Shown: positions 1 to 7,924 of the stretch, piece after piece
How the letters are laid out: every line of letters starts with the position of its first letter
Position numbering within the stretch: position 1 is the stretch's first letter
From: VMCP01 sp965659745
GTDB taxonomy: Bacteria; Bacteroidota; Bacteroidia; NS11-12g; UBA955
NCBI GenBank assembly: GCA_965659745.1
Contig: CBFHXF010000001.1
Coordinates: forward strand, 55,374-119,373
Length of the DNA: 64,000 nt
Direction of reading: 5' to 3'
Notes under the pieces: model-generated
Told to the model about the DNA's origin: nothing
Database searches by the model: none
Seen by the model: only the letters and a program-made list of their open reading frames with translations
Made by a program: the position numbers and the translations under genes

Positions 1-693
1 CGAATGGTGTATGAAAATCCTGAAATATTTCATGATTATCTAAAGCGAAATCAGTCGTGTGTGGTGGTTTTGACGCATTCATGCAATTGGGAATGGATAG
101 CATTGGCTTCTCAACTTTATGTAAGTCAAACCGTTTTTATCACCTACAAAACACTCAGCAATCCTAATTTTGATTATTTGATGTACAAAATGAGAGGTCG
201 ATTTGAAGGAACTCCAGTGCATATGAACGAAACATTGCGCGCAATCTCTAAATTGAACTCTCAAAATGAACCCTTTATAGTGGCATTGATTNNNNNNNNN
301 NNNNNNNNNNNNNNNNNNNNNNNNNNNNNNNNNNNNNNNNNNNNNNNNNNNNNNNNNNNNNNNNNNNNNNNNNNNNNNNNNNNNNNNNNNGGCGATCAAA
401 GTCCATCCAATCTAAATGGAGTACATTGGGAACAATTTCTGCATCAAGAAACTGCATTTTTAAATGGGCCGGCTAAAATTGCGAATAAGTATCAGATGCC
501 GGTGATTTACCTGGAACAAGAAAAAGTCAAGCGTGGCTACTATCGGGCAAGATTTACTGAGGTTTTAGAGGCGAATACACTCGAACATTCCGAAATAATG
601 TCAAAATGCATACGGAATATGCAAAAAGAAATAGAAAAACAGCCTTATACATGGTTGTGGAGCCACAGAAGGTGGAAGCATAGGCGGATATAA
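1..693 (+). CDS. Lipid A-type (LpxL/HtrB family) lysophospholipid acyltransferase, 5' truncated, with internal N gap
   Basis: Membrane-associated acyltransferase of the LpxL/HtrB family, which adds a secondary acyl chain to the lipid A precursor at the inner membrane. The reading frame is open to the window edge, so roughly the first 60 residues, including the membrane anchor, lie outside. Visible motifs are the catalytic H-x4-E box (HSCNWEW near position 79), a GDQSP block just after the N run, the KRGYY block, and a basic C-terminal end (WLWSHRRWKHRR) typical of Bacteroidota members. Ninety-nine Ns (292-390) interrupt the gene in frame; family alignment from memory suggests little or nothing is really missing there. 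The family assignment is firm, but the exact acyl position on lipid A cannot be told. Confidence 0.85.
   Translation, partial: RMVYENPEIFHDYLKRNQSCVVVLTHSCNWEWIALASQLYVSQTVFITYKTLSNPNFDYLMYKMRGRFEGTPVHMNETLRAISKLNSQNEPFIVALIXXXXXXXXXXXXXXXXXXXXXXXXXXXXXXXXXGDQSPSNLNGVHWEQFLHQETAFLNGPAKIANKYQMPVIYLEQEKVKRGYYRARFTEVLEANTLEHSEIMSKCIRNMQKEIEKQPYTWLWSHRRWKHRRI
292..390. other. Assembly gap (99 N)
   Basis: A run of 99 undetermined bases inside the acyltransferase gene. The codon before it is ATT (289-291) and the codon after it is GGC (391-393), both in the same frame. The flanks read as a continuous family motif when joined (see finding), so the length is probably a scaffold placeholder. Confidence 0.99.
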
Positions 694-717
694 TTCTGTA
701 ATTAAATTCTGTAATAA
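692..717. repeat. Tandem 13-bp direct repeat upstream of the ArsR-type regulator, candidate operator
   Basis: AATTCTGTAATTA (692-704) is followed immediately by AATTCTGTAATAA (705-717), matching at 12 of 13 positions. It starts at the stop codon of the acyltransferase gene and covers the place where the -33 element of the 731-738 promoter box would lie. Function as a binding site for the adjacent ArsR-type regulator is inferred from position only. Confidence 0.4.
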
Positions 718-730
718 TGCAGTACTATCT

Positions 731-738
731 TATATTTG
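731..738 (+). promoter_or_regulatory. Bacteroidota -7 promoter box for the ArsR-type gene
   Basis: TATATTTG matches the Bacteroidota TAnnTTTG element exactly and is followed by CA, 16 bases before the ATG at 755. No clear TTTG -33 element is seen at the expected distance; the tandem repeat sits there instead. Confidence 0.5.
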
Positions 739-754
739 CAATAAACGATAAAAT

Positions 755-1084
755 ATGAAGAAAAGGGCATCATTCGATTCACAAGTAGATCAGTTGGCAC
801 ATTTATCAAAAGCTATTGGCCACCCTGCTCGTATTGCGATTTTATTATTTTTATCTGAAATAGGACCTTCTACGTGTCAAGCCGTTGTAGATAAATTGCC
901 TTATTCACAAAGTACCGTTTCTGGACATCTTCAAAAGTTAAAAGATGAAGGATATGTTAAAATGAAATTACACCGCACCTCTTCTATCTACTCAGTTGAA
1001 AAAGAAACGATAGTTGAACTGCACAAATTGGTACAATCGGTATTTAAATTAGGGCCTGAGAAGAAACAATTGTCGTTGTTCTAA
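755..1084 (+). CDS. ArsR-family winged-helix transcriptional regulator
   Basis: A 109-residue single-domain winged helix-turn-helix DNA-binding protein. The N-terminal helix carries the KAIGHPARIAIL signature of ArsR-type regulators, followed by the recognition helix region (SQSTVSGHLQKLKDEGYV, residues 51-68) and a wing. The classical ELCVC metal-binding motif is absent; the equivalent stretch reads STCQAVVD with one cysteine, so metal sensing is not indicated. It follows the acyltransferase gene and converges with the DUF1015 gene, overlapping it by 4 bases. A tandem repeat and a -7 box precede it, suggesting it may regulate its own promoter. The ligand and target genes are unknown. Confidence 0.88.
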   Translation: MKKRASFDSQVDQLAHLSKAIGHPARIAILLFLSEIGPSTCQAVVDKLPYSQSTVSGHLQKLKDEGYVKMKLHRTSSIYSVEKETIVELHKLVQSVFKLGPEKKQLSLF

Positions 1085-2292
1085 CGATAATCTTCAATTA
1101 TTAAACCGGTTGGAATTTTCGGCTCAATAAATGTTGACTTAGCGGGCATTGTATCTCCTTGGTCTGCAACCATGCGAATTTCGGACATGCTATTGGGAGC
1201 AAACAAAAATGCAATGTCAATCTCCTGGGTATATAATTTTTGAGCGATACTATCTAATGGAGTATCTCCTCGCATGAATGAAAGACGATCTTCGTTGGAA
1301 GAATCCTTCAAATCAAAAGTTTTTCTCAAAATTTCCGTTTCCAAGATACGTACATCTAACTGAGATAAGGCACTCTCTCCTAACATTTGAGGAGACACCT
1401 CAATTACACAGCGAATGTCTCTTGTTATACATAAAATCTGTCCCTTTTTGAGGTCTTCATAGTTTAAAGAATGTGCAACTTCCCAATGGTGGATTTTTTG
1501 GTTATCAAGAAAATCCCACAAGACTTTAGGATCTACATTAGAAAGCATCCGATAGAAGGGTTTTACCAAAAGGTCATCTTCATCCATAATCAAAGCCATA
1601 ATTCCCTTCCCGGAGTTAGCCCCATACCTTTCAATTAAATATCTCGAAGAGGCAGCACATCTATGGTGACCATCGGCAATATACAATGAATCTACATTTT
1701 CAAAAGCATCTTGGACGGTTTTAATATCCTCATCTGATCGTAATTTCCATACTCTGTGAATATTGTATAATTCATCTGAAACTTGTAAGTCAGACTCGGA
1801 TTGGACAATTTCTTTAGCGAGTAATTTGAGTGTATCGGGTAGTTTTTGACTTAAGAGAACCGGTTCTGCCATCGATTCTAGTGCTGCAATATGTCTAACC
1901 AGTCTATTTTCTTTAGAGGTAAGTGTATTTTCGTGTTTTTTGATTTTACCCTTTATATAATCCTCCGCATCTACTCCTAAAATCCAACCGCTCAGTTTGA
2001 TTCCTGAATGGTGGTGTTGTTCGTAGAAGAACATATTTTTGGGGTGCGTTTTAAGGCACCCCGTTTTTATTAAATGGATTAAATTTTGTCGGCTTTTATC
2101 ATAAAACTCTTGGGTCTCAGAAATTAGAGATGCATCGATAAATTGAGGTTTCACTACTCTTAAATAAGAATCTGCTAAAGCTTGTGCTTTAGATTGGAGT
2201 ACGTCTGCGCTCAATTTTCCGGATCCAAGAGACGCAACTCTTTGCGCGCTATTTTTCTCCGGTAATAATGTAGAAATAGGGAAAACACGCAT
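1081..2292 (-). CDS. DUF1015 family protein (serine-cluster associated)
   Basis: A 403-residue soluble protein of the DUF1015 family, whose biochemical role is not established. The conserved family core is visible, including the ADGHHRCAAS block in the middle of the protein, with paired histidines and an arginine suggestive of an active site. It starts at an ATG 9 bases after the serA stop, as the last gene of a serC-serA-DUF1015 unit. This arrangement recurs in Bacteroidota, so a role tied to serine or hydroxypyruvate metabolism is a reasonable inference but unproven. Its 3' end overlaps the convergent ArsR-type gene by 4 bases. Confidence 0.9.
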   Translation of the reverse strand: MRVFPISTLLPEKNSAQRVASLGSGKLSADVLQSKAQALADSYLRVVKPQFIDASLISETQEFYDKSRQNLIHLIKTGCLKTHPKNMFFYEQHHHSGIKLSGWILGVDAEDYIKGKIKKHENTLTSKENRLVRHIAALESMAEPVLLSQKLPDTLKLLAKEIVQSESDLQVSDELYNIHRVWKLRSDEDIKTVQDAFENVDSLYIADGHHRCAASSRYLIERYGANSGKGIMALIMDEDDLLVKPFYRMLSNVDPKVLWDFLDNQKIHHWEVAHSLNYEDLKKGQILCITRDIRCVIEVSPQMLGESALSQLDVRILETEILRKTFDLKDSSNEDRLSFMRGDTPLDSIAQKLYTQEIDIAFLFAPNSMSEIRMVADQGDTMPAKSTFIEPKIPTGLIIEDYR

Positions 2293-2301
2293 GCTTATGC
2301 T

Positions 2302-3252
2302 TTATTTCACCAAATGATTAATTATCCTTTCGGCTAATTCAATTCCCACTCTCATTTGAGCTTCAGATGTACTGGCGCCAATATGAGGAGAAAGGGATGC
2401 ATTTGGCATGGAAAGCATTAAATCATTTGTTGGAGGTTCGTTCTCGAAAACATCAATCCCCGCAAATGCAATTTGACCTTCTTGCATGGCTTTATTTAGG
2501 GCTAATTCGTTAACCACACCTCCACGTGCACAGTTGATCAAAACGGCGGTCTTTTTCATCATTGAAAGGGATTCCGCATTTATAACCTCTTCGCTTCCGG
2601 GGGTATGAATTGAAATGAAATCAGATTTACCTAAAACAACATCCATGGGCTGTCCTTTAAGTGAAACTTGGAAATTGTGTTGTTTATAAGCCGTATGTAA
2701 ATCGATGGTGATGTCAAAAGTTCGTGATTTATAATCATAAACGATAACTTCCATACCTAAACCCACTGCCATTTTAGCAACCTCCTGTCCTATTCTTCCA
2801 AATCCTATAATTCCCATGGTTTTTCCTTGAAGTTCAAAACCAGCGGAGGCGGTGTTTTTTAGCGACTTGAATTCTGATTGACCATTTATCGGCATTTCGC
2901 GATTTGTCAAATGAAGCATTCTGGCTACACTGAAAGCATGCGCAAAAACCAATTCAGCTACAGATCGGGAAGATGCGTTTGGGGTATTTACTACGGTTAT
3001 GCCTTTTTCACCGGCGGCCTTTAAATCAATATTGTCCAAGCCCACACCTGCACGGGCTATTAATTTAAGATTGCTGGCTTGAATGATATCTGCTTTAACC
3101 TTTGTTGCACTTCTCACGATGAGCACATCAAATTCTCCAATTCTATGGATCAATTCTTCTTGCGCAATTTTATTGGTAACGACTTCAAATCCGGCGTTCT
3201 CCAAAAGTGACTTTCCTGCGGCATCTATGCCGTCATTTGCTAAGATTCTCAT
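2302..3252 (-). CDS. serA: D-3-phosphoglycerate dehydrogenase
   Basis: NAD-dependent oxidation of 3-phosphoglycerate to 3-phosphohydroxypyruvate, the first step of serine synthesis. The protein has 316 residues, the short form without a C-terminal ACT domain, so allosteric serine inhibition through ACT is not expected. Visible features are the Rossmann motif GFGRIGQEVA, the NCARGGVVNE catalytic-arginine block, the DVFENEPP glutamate block, and the SPHIGAST histidine block. Its ATG overlaps the serC stop by one base (TAATG), indicating translational coupling. Confidence 0.95.
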   Translation of the reverse strand: MRILANDGIDAAGKSLLENAGFEVVTNKIAQEELIHRIGEFDVLIVRSATKVKADIIQASNLKLIARAGVGLDNIDLKAAGEKGITVVNTPNASSRSVAELVFAHAFSVARMLHLTNREMPINGQSEFKSLKNTASAGFELQGKTMGIIGFGRIGQEVAKMAVGLGMEVIVYDYKSRTFDITIDLHTAYKQHNFQVSLKGQPMDVVLGKSDFISIHTPGSEEVINAESLSMMKKTAVLINCARGGVVNELALNKAMQEGQIAFAGIDVFENEPPTNDLMLSMPNASLSPHIGASTSEAQMRVGIELAERIINHLVK

Positions 3253-4325
3253 TAAGCGAAATTTTCAATAATGTTTACTAATGCTTGAACACTCTCAATT
3301 GGCAATGCATTGTACAGAGATGCGCGGTATCCACCCACACTTCTATGTCCTTTTAGCCCACTGATATTTCCTTCTTTACATGCGGCGTCAAATTTGTCGG
3401 CTAAATGTTCAAATTCTGCTTTGAAAACAAAACACGCATTCATATAACTGCGTGATTCTAATTCAGCCGTCCCTACGAAATAGGGAGAATTATCAATGGC
3501 GTTGTAAAGTAGCTCAGCTTTTGCTGTATTCCTATCTTCCATACCTGCCACTCCTCCATTGTTCTTTACCCATTCCATGTTGTATTTTGACACCAAAATA
3601 GGGAAAACAGGAGGCGTATTATACATGCTGCCATTTTCTGCATGTACCTTATAACCTAACATAGTTGGAATATGACGATCTGCTACTCTATCGTACATGT
3701 CTTTTCTAATAACCACTAAGGTTACTCCAGCAGGTCCCATATTTTTTTGAGCACCCGCATAAATCATGTGAAACTTACTGTAATCTAATTTTTTGGAGAA
3801 AATATCTGAACTCATATCGCAAATCAGGGGCGCCTCAGTTTGAGGGAATGATTTCATTTGAGTGCCAAAAATCGTGTTATTGCTCGTGCAGTGAAAATAA
3901 TCTGCATCGCTATCAATTTGGTAATCTTTTGGGATAAAGTTGAAATTAGAATCTTCGCTGCTAGCTGCAACGACTACTTTACCAAAACCTTTTGCTTCTT
4001 TTATTGCTTTTTGGGACCATGTACCGGTATTCAAATAAGCAGCTTTTTGTTGTAAAAAGTTTTGAGGAACTTGAAAAAATTGAGTAGAAGCACCACCTTG
4101 CAAAAACAATACATCATAGTCATCATTCAAACCTAATAGCTCTTTCACCAAAAGCTGAGCTTGTTCAACCACTTCTACAAAGGGTTTACTTCTGTGGGAA
4201 ATTTCCAGAACACTTAATCCTGTTCCAGCAAAGTTTTGAATGTCTTGGGTACTCTTCTCTAAGGCATACTCCGATAAAATCGAGGGTCCTGCCGAAAAAT
4301 TGTGAATCTTTTTTCCGTTGTTCAT
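3252..4325 (-). CDS. serC: Phosphoserine aminotransferase
   Basis: PLP-dependent transamination of 3-phosphohydroxypyruvate with glutamate to give phosphoserine. SerC also serves the parallel step in pyridoxal phosphate synthesis in some bacteria. The protein has 357 residues, normal for the family. It begins with the NFSAGPS signature and carries the PLP-lysine block (YAGAQKNMGPAG) in the middle and the GHRSVGGYRASLYNA arginine block near the C terminus. It is the first gene of the serC-serA-DUF1015 unit, with a well-spaced promoter directly upstream. Confidence 0.97.
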   Translation of the reverse strand: MNNGKKIHNFSAGPSILSEYALEKSTQDIQNFAGTGLSVLEISHRSKPFVEVVEQAQLLVKELLGLNDDYDVLFLQGGASTQFFQVPQNFLQQKAAYLNTGTWSQKAIKEAKGFGKVVVAASSEDSNFNFIPKDYQIDSDADYFHCTSNNTIFGTQMKSFPQTEAPLICDMSSDIFSKKLDYSKFHMIYAGAQKNMGPAGVTLVVIRKDMYDRVADRHIPTMLGYKVHAENGSMYNTPPVFPILVSKYNMEWVKNNGGVAGMEDRNTAKAELLYNAIDNSPYFVGTAELESRSYMNACFVFKAEFEHLADKFDAACKEGNISGLKGHRSVGGYRASLYNALPIESVQALVNIIENFA

Positions 4326-4334
4326 AAACGCCTA

Positions 4335-4366
4335 CAATTTTACATGTAATATTGTGAGACTCCAAA
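4335..4366 (-). promoter_or_regulatory. Promoter of the serC-serA-DUF1015 unit
   Basis: On the minus strand TTTG (4366-4363) is followed after 20 bases by TAAAATTG (4342-4335), close to the Bacteroidota TTTG-N19/20-TAnnTTTG consensus, and 9 bases before the serC ATG. The -33 element lies only 3 bases from the ATG of the divergent gene at 4370. Confidence 0.5.
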
Positions 4367-4369
4367 CTC

Positions 4370-4948
4370 ATGATGATAAATCCGTCTTTAGTTTTTGTTA
4401 TTCTTTTATTGTGGTTGCCCAAAGTGGTAAAATCACAATATGAAGGACTCGATAGTACGCGAAAGCAAGCCCAAGTAAAAATTGACGAAACCCCATTCGC
4501 AGATGAAATTGTAAGTTACCGTTATAAGGATATTGAATATAGCGGTTTGGATTTTACAGCTTTTGGAAGCGGAGTTTCTTATCTTTTAGAATTATCTCCT
4601 TATACTGGGTTTCATTATAACGACAAGGCATATGTAGCCCTCGGCGTTACCGGTTCTCTATTTTCAGATAATTTAAATGGTGTAATTTCCACTATTGGGG
4701 GTGTTTACTCGTTTATTCGGGTACCCATCTCAAGCGTTTTTCTACATGTGGAATATAGATATCAAAACTCTATTGTGTCATACAGGCCGCAGGAACGCGA
4801 ATGGTTTGGAACTCCAATTTTAGGTGGTGGATATAATAATGACGGCAGATTAGGAATGTATGCACTTGTTGGAGTAGCACTTAATCCCAAATTTGCGTAT
4901 ACCAATTCTTTAGGAGTGCTGATTTATAGATTTGGTTTTCGATTCTAA
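4370..4948 (+). CDS. Unknown exported protein, probable outer-membrane beta-barrel
   Basis: A 192-residue protein that I do not recognise as a named family. Residues 1-23 form a signal peptide (hydrophobic LVFVILLLWL core, cleavage likely after VKS). The rest has alternating aromatic and polar residues and glycine-rich turns, and ends in an aromatic residue (YRFGFRF), as small outer-membrane barrels often do. The start is the first of two adjacent ATGs. It is divergent from serC, with only 44 bases between start codons, so its promoter must lie within or next to that of serC. The barrel interpretation is inference. Confidence 0.6.
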   Translation: MMINPSLVFVILLLWLPKVVKSQYEGLDSTRKQAQVKIDETPFADEIVSYRYKDIEYSGLDFTAFGSGVSYLLELSPYTGFHYNDKAYVALGVTGSLFSDNLNGVISTIGGVYSFIRVPISSVFLHVEYRYQNSIVSYRPQEREWFGTPILGGGYNNDGRLGMYALVGVALNPKFAYTNSLGVLIYRFGFRF

Positions 4949-4958
4949 CGGGTTAAAC

Positions 4959-4996
4959 AAAAAAGGGTCTGCTTCTGTTAAAGCAAACCCTTTTTT
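4959..4996. terminator. Intrinsic terminator, usable in both directions
   Basis: AAAAGGGTCTGCT (4961-4973) pairs with AGCAAACCCTTTT (4982-4994) with one mismatch, around a short loop, and has an A run on the left and a T run on the right. It serves the 4370-4948 gene and could also act from the opposite strand, behind the nuoN end. Confidence 0.7.
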
Positions 4997-5093
4997 ATTG
5001 TTATCTATTTCAGGATAATATCCTAGAGTTTAAAACTATACCTCAATCTGGCTTCGATAATCTGAACACAAATAGTTATTTATGAGCATTGTA

Positions 5094-6476
5094 TTAGAAT
5101 ATCCAATTTAATGTCATTGGAAGAATTCCTAACAATACCATAGCAGATAGCACTCCAACCAAGCAGATGTTTTTCCACGAAAATTGAATTGACGGTTGAA
5201 CGTCTGATTCTGTGCGGAACATAACTCGGAAAGGTTTGAAGTAATAAGAAATGCTAATAGCAGAACCTACCAATGCCAATAATACTCCCCAAGTAGCCGT
5301 GTTAAATGCCGATGAAAATAATTGGTATTTGGCGATAAAGCCAATAGTGGAAGGAATACCTGCAACCGTAAAAGTAGCTATTATCATTGCTATAGCATCT
5401 AAACGATTGGTGTACACTATGCCCGTAAATATATTTACCGACTTATCTTCACCCGTAGCATACTTATCAAATAAATAAAACAAAACCGCTGTTCCGAGTC
5501 CATAAGAAAGTAGGTAAACACCTAGAACTTGAAAGTTTTCTTGTATGGGTTGTAATAAAAACAACAATAAGTAACCGGCATGACTTATACTGGAATAAGC
5601 CAACATTCTCTTGTAGGAGTTCTGAACCAGAGCGACAATGTTTCCACCTAGCACAGTTATGATTGAAATCGGCAATAACCATGTTGAATACCAATTTTGC
5701 ATGGGAGCAAAAGCACTCAACAGTTGCGCGAAAGAAGCAAATCCAGCGATCTTAACAATAATTGCCATGAAAGCAGCAATCCTATTCGGAGATCCTTCAT
5801 AAACATCAGGACTCCAAAAGTGAAAAGGAACCGCTGAAACTTTGAATAACAATCCCACTGAAACCAAAATCAAACCGGCTTTTACTAAAATTGGGAATTC
5901 ACCAAAATGTTCAGAAAATGAAGTTCTCAAAAGCATTTCATGGAAATATAAAGTTCCAGTCCCCCCGTATAGGAATGCAGCACCTAGTAAAAATATAGCC
6001 GTTGAAAATGCACCCATAAGGAAGTATTTCAAAGAAGCTTCATTACCATAAAGATCGTCTTTTTCACTACCTGCCAAAACAAACAAAGGAATCGATAGGA
6101 TTTCAATTCCTAAGAATAAAACTACTAAATGTTGTGCCCCAATCATCAAAAGGCCACCGCAAACAGAAAACATCATCAGTCCGATAACATCCATCCCTTT
6201 GCGATTTACAGCAGGCATAAGATTAATTACAATCATAGCCATAACCGTCAAAACTGCCGCAATCACTTGAGCCGTGGGATTAAAAGCAATCATTCCTGCC
6301 GGCACCCAACTGAATAAGGCGTCTGTAGAAATTAGATTCTTTGATTCTGCAAAAATCGCCAATCCCGCGAGTCCTAATATGGAGGCAGATAATGTCTTTA
6401 AACTTTTTTCCTCTTTATTGATTCCGGCAAACAACAATGCCAGTGCTCCAAAAAATACAATACCTATAGCAATCAC
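5094..6476 (-). CDS. nuoN: NADH-quinone oxidoreductase subunit N
   Basis: Antiporter-like proton-pumping membrane subunit of complex I. The protein has 460 residues and is almost entirely transmembrane, with the family helix containing SAVPFHFWSPDVYEG and the lysine-bearing KRMLAYSSISHAGY segment that lines the proton path. The start is a GTG at 6476 that overlaps the nuoM stop by 4 bases (GTGA), so translation is coupled. It is the last gene of the nuoIJKLMN unit. Its 3' end faces the 4959-4996 terminator. Confidence 0.96.
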   Translation of the reverse strand: MIAIGIVFFGALALLFAGINKEEKSLKTLSASILGLAGLAIFAESKNLISTDALFSWVPAGMIAFNPTAQVIAAVLTVMAMIVINLMPAVNRKGMDVIGLMMFSVCGGLLMIGAQHLVVLFLGIEILSIPLFVLAGSEKDDLYGNEASLKYFLMGAFSTAIFLLGAAFLYGGTGTLYFHEMLLRTSFSEHFGEFPILVKAGLILVSVGLLFKVSAVPFHFWSPDVYEGSPNRIAAFMAIIVKIAGFASFAQLLSAFAPMQNWYSTWLLPISIITVLGGNIVALVQNSYKRMLAYSSISHAGYLLLFLLQPIQENFQVLGVYLLSYGLGTAVLFYLFDKYATGEDKSVNIFTGIVYTNRLDAIAMIIATFTVAGIPSTIGFIAKYQLFSSAFNTATWGVLLALVGSAISISYYFKPFRVMFRTESDVQPSIQFSWKNICLVGVLSAMVLLGILPMTLNWIF

Positions 6477-7924
6477 GATAATACTCCTTTCGCGTTAGAA
6501 ATTATGTTTAACAATCCCTTTGATGAATTTTGGAATAAATCCATATACCATTGGGGAAACAATCCAATTGAAATCACAAAAAATGCTATCACAAACAAAG
6601 GCAATAGTTGCATTGTAGGGATTGATTTATTTTCGGTTTCTGCGTTACACTCTCCTAACATTGAGAATTGAAACATTCTTAACATGTAAACGGCACAGAA
6701 AATAATGGTAAGTCCTGCAAATACGGCAAACGTTGTATGGTAGTCAAAAACAGCCTTCAACAATAAGAATTCTCCAGGGAAGCCATTGCTTAATGGTGCC
6801 GCTACAGTTCCTATTACTACTAAGAAGAAAAGAACAGCGAATAATTTGTTGTTTTTAGCAATTCCTCCTAATTCGTTGAGATTGCGACTTCCAAAATTCC
6901 GTTCAATAATATTAACAGCGATAAACAATCCAACGACATTCACACCGTGAACAAACATTTGTAATAATCCACCTTCAAATCCACTGTTGTTTAGCGCAAA
7001 CAAACCAGCAGCTATGAGTCCAACGTGCGACAAAGAACTGTAGGCGATTAAACGCTTCATATCGTCTTGACGGATGGCTATAATGGCTCCATAAACGATT
7101 CCAACCACCGCTAATAGCATTATTATGGGTTGGTAGAAATCGATACTTTCTGTGGCCATTGGAAAATACCAACGAATTACTCCGTATAATCCCATTTTTA
7201 GCATGATACCCGACAACAACATTGACCCTTGTGCGGGTGCATAGGTGTAGGTATTAGGCTGCCACACATGAAATGGGAATAAGGGTATTTTAACGGCAAA
7301 AGCCAATAGAAAACCCGCCCCAACCCAAATGGATTCCTTAAGTGTTAGTTGAACATTGTAAAGATCATTGTAGGCAAAAGATCCGTTTAAAGATTTGCTC
7401 GCTAAAAATATGAGCGAAGCTAACATGGCTAAAGACCCAACGAAGGTGTAAACAAAAAATCGTATCGTAGTTACAAAAGAGTCTCGTTCAGAGTATAAAA
7501 GTGTAATAAAGTAAATAGGGATCATGGCCAATTCCCAAAACAGATAGAACAACAATCCGTCTTGAGCCATGAAAACACCATTAAGTCCTGCTTGCATAAA
7601 TAATATTAATGGAATCAATGCAGGTCTTTTATCTGAATTAATAGATAAAACTATGGTAGGTATGAGAATATTGGTGAGTAATAATAAAAATACACTTATT
7701 CCATCCATTCCAAGTCTAAAGTGAACCGTTTCACCCAGCCATGGATAATCCACAACGGTCTTGAAAGAGTCGTTTACTTGTTGAGCGGTAAAAAGCGTTC
7801 CATAGTTTCCCAAGAGAACCAAAAGTCCGCTTAATGAAAACAACAAAGAAATCCATTTATTCCACTTACTTCCAAGTGCGGAAACAAGGGCTAAAACCAG
7901 GGGTATAAATACGAGTAATTCCAC
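6473..7924 (-). CDS. nuoM: NADH-quinone oxidoreductase subunit M
   Basis: Antiporter-like proton-pumping membrane subunit of complex I with 483 residues. Visible landmarks are the membrane glutamate helix (FYLFWELAMIP), the KIPLFPFHVWQP lysine segment and KRLIAYSSLSHVG. It starts at GTG (7924), overlapping the nuoL stop by one base (TAGTG), and its stop overlaps the nuoN GTG. Length and motifs are normal for the family. Confidence 0.97.
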   Translation of the reverse strand: MELLVFIPLVLALVSALGSKWNKWISLLFSLSGLLVLLGNYGTLFTAQQVNDSFKTVVDYPWLGETVHFRLGMDGISVFLLLLTNILIPTIVLSINSDKRPALIPLILFMQAGLNGVFMAQDGLLFYLFWELAMIPIYFITLLYSERDSFVTTIRFFVYTFVGSLAMLASLIFLASKSLNGSFAYNDLYNVQLTLKESIWVGAGFLLAFAVKIPLFPFHVWQPNTYTYAPAQGSMLLSGIMLKMGLYGVIRWYFPMATESIDFYQPIIMLLAVVGIVYGAIIAIRQDDMKRLIAYSSLSHVGLIAAGLFALNNSGFEGGLLQMFVHGVNVVGLFIAVNIIERNFGSRNLNELGGIAKNNKLFAVLFFLVVIGTVAAPLSNGFPGEFLLLKAVFDYHTTFAVFAGLTIIFCAVYMLRMFQFSMLGECNAETENKSIPTMQLLPLFVIAFFVISIGLFPQWYMDLFQNSSKGLLNIISNAKGVLS

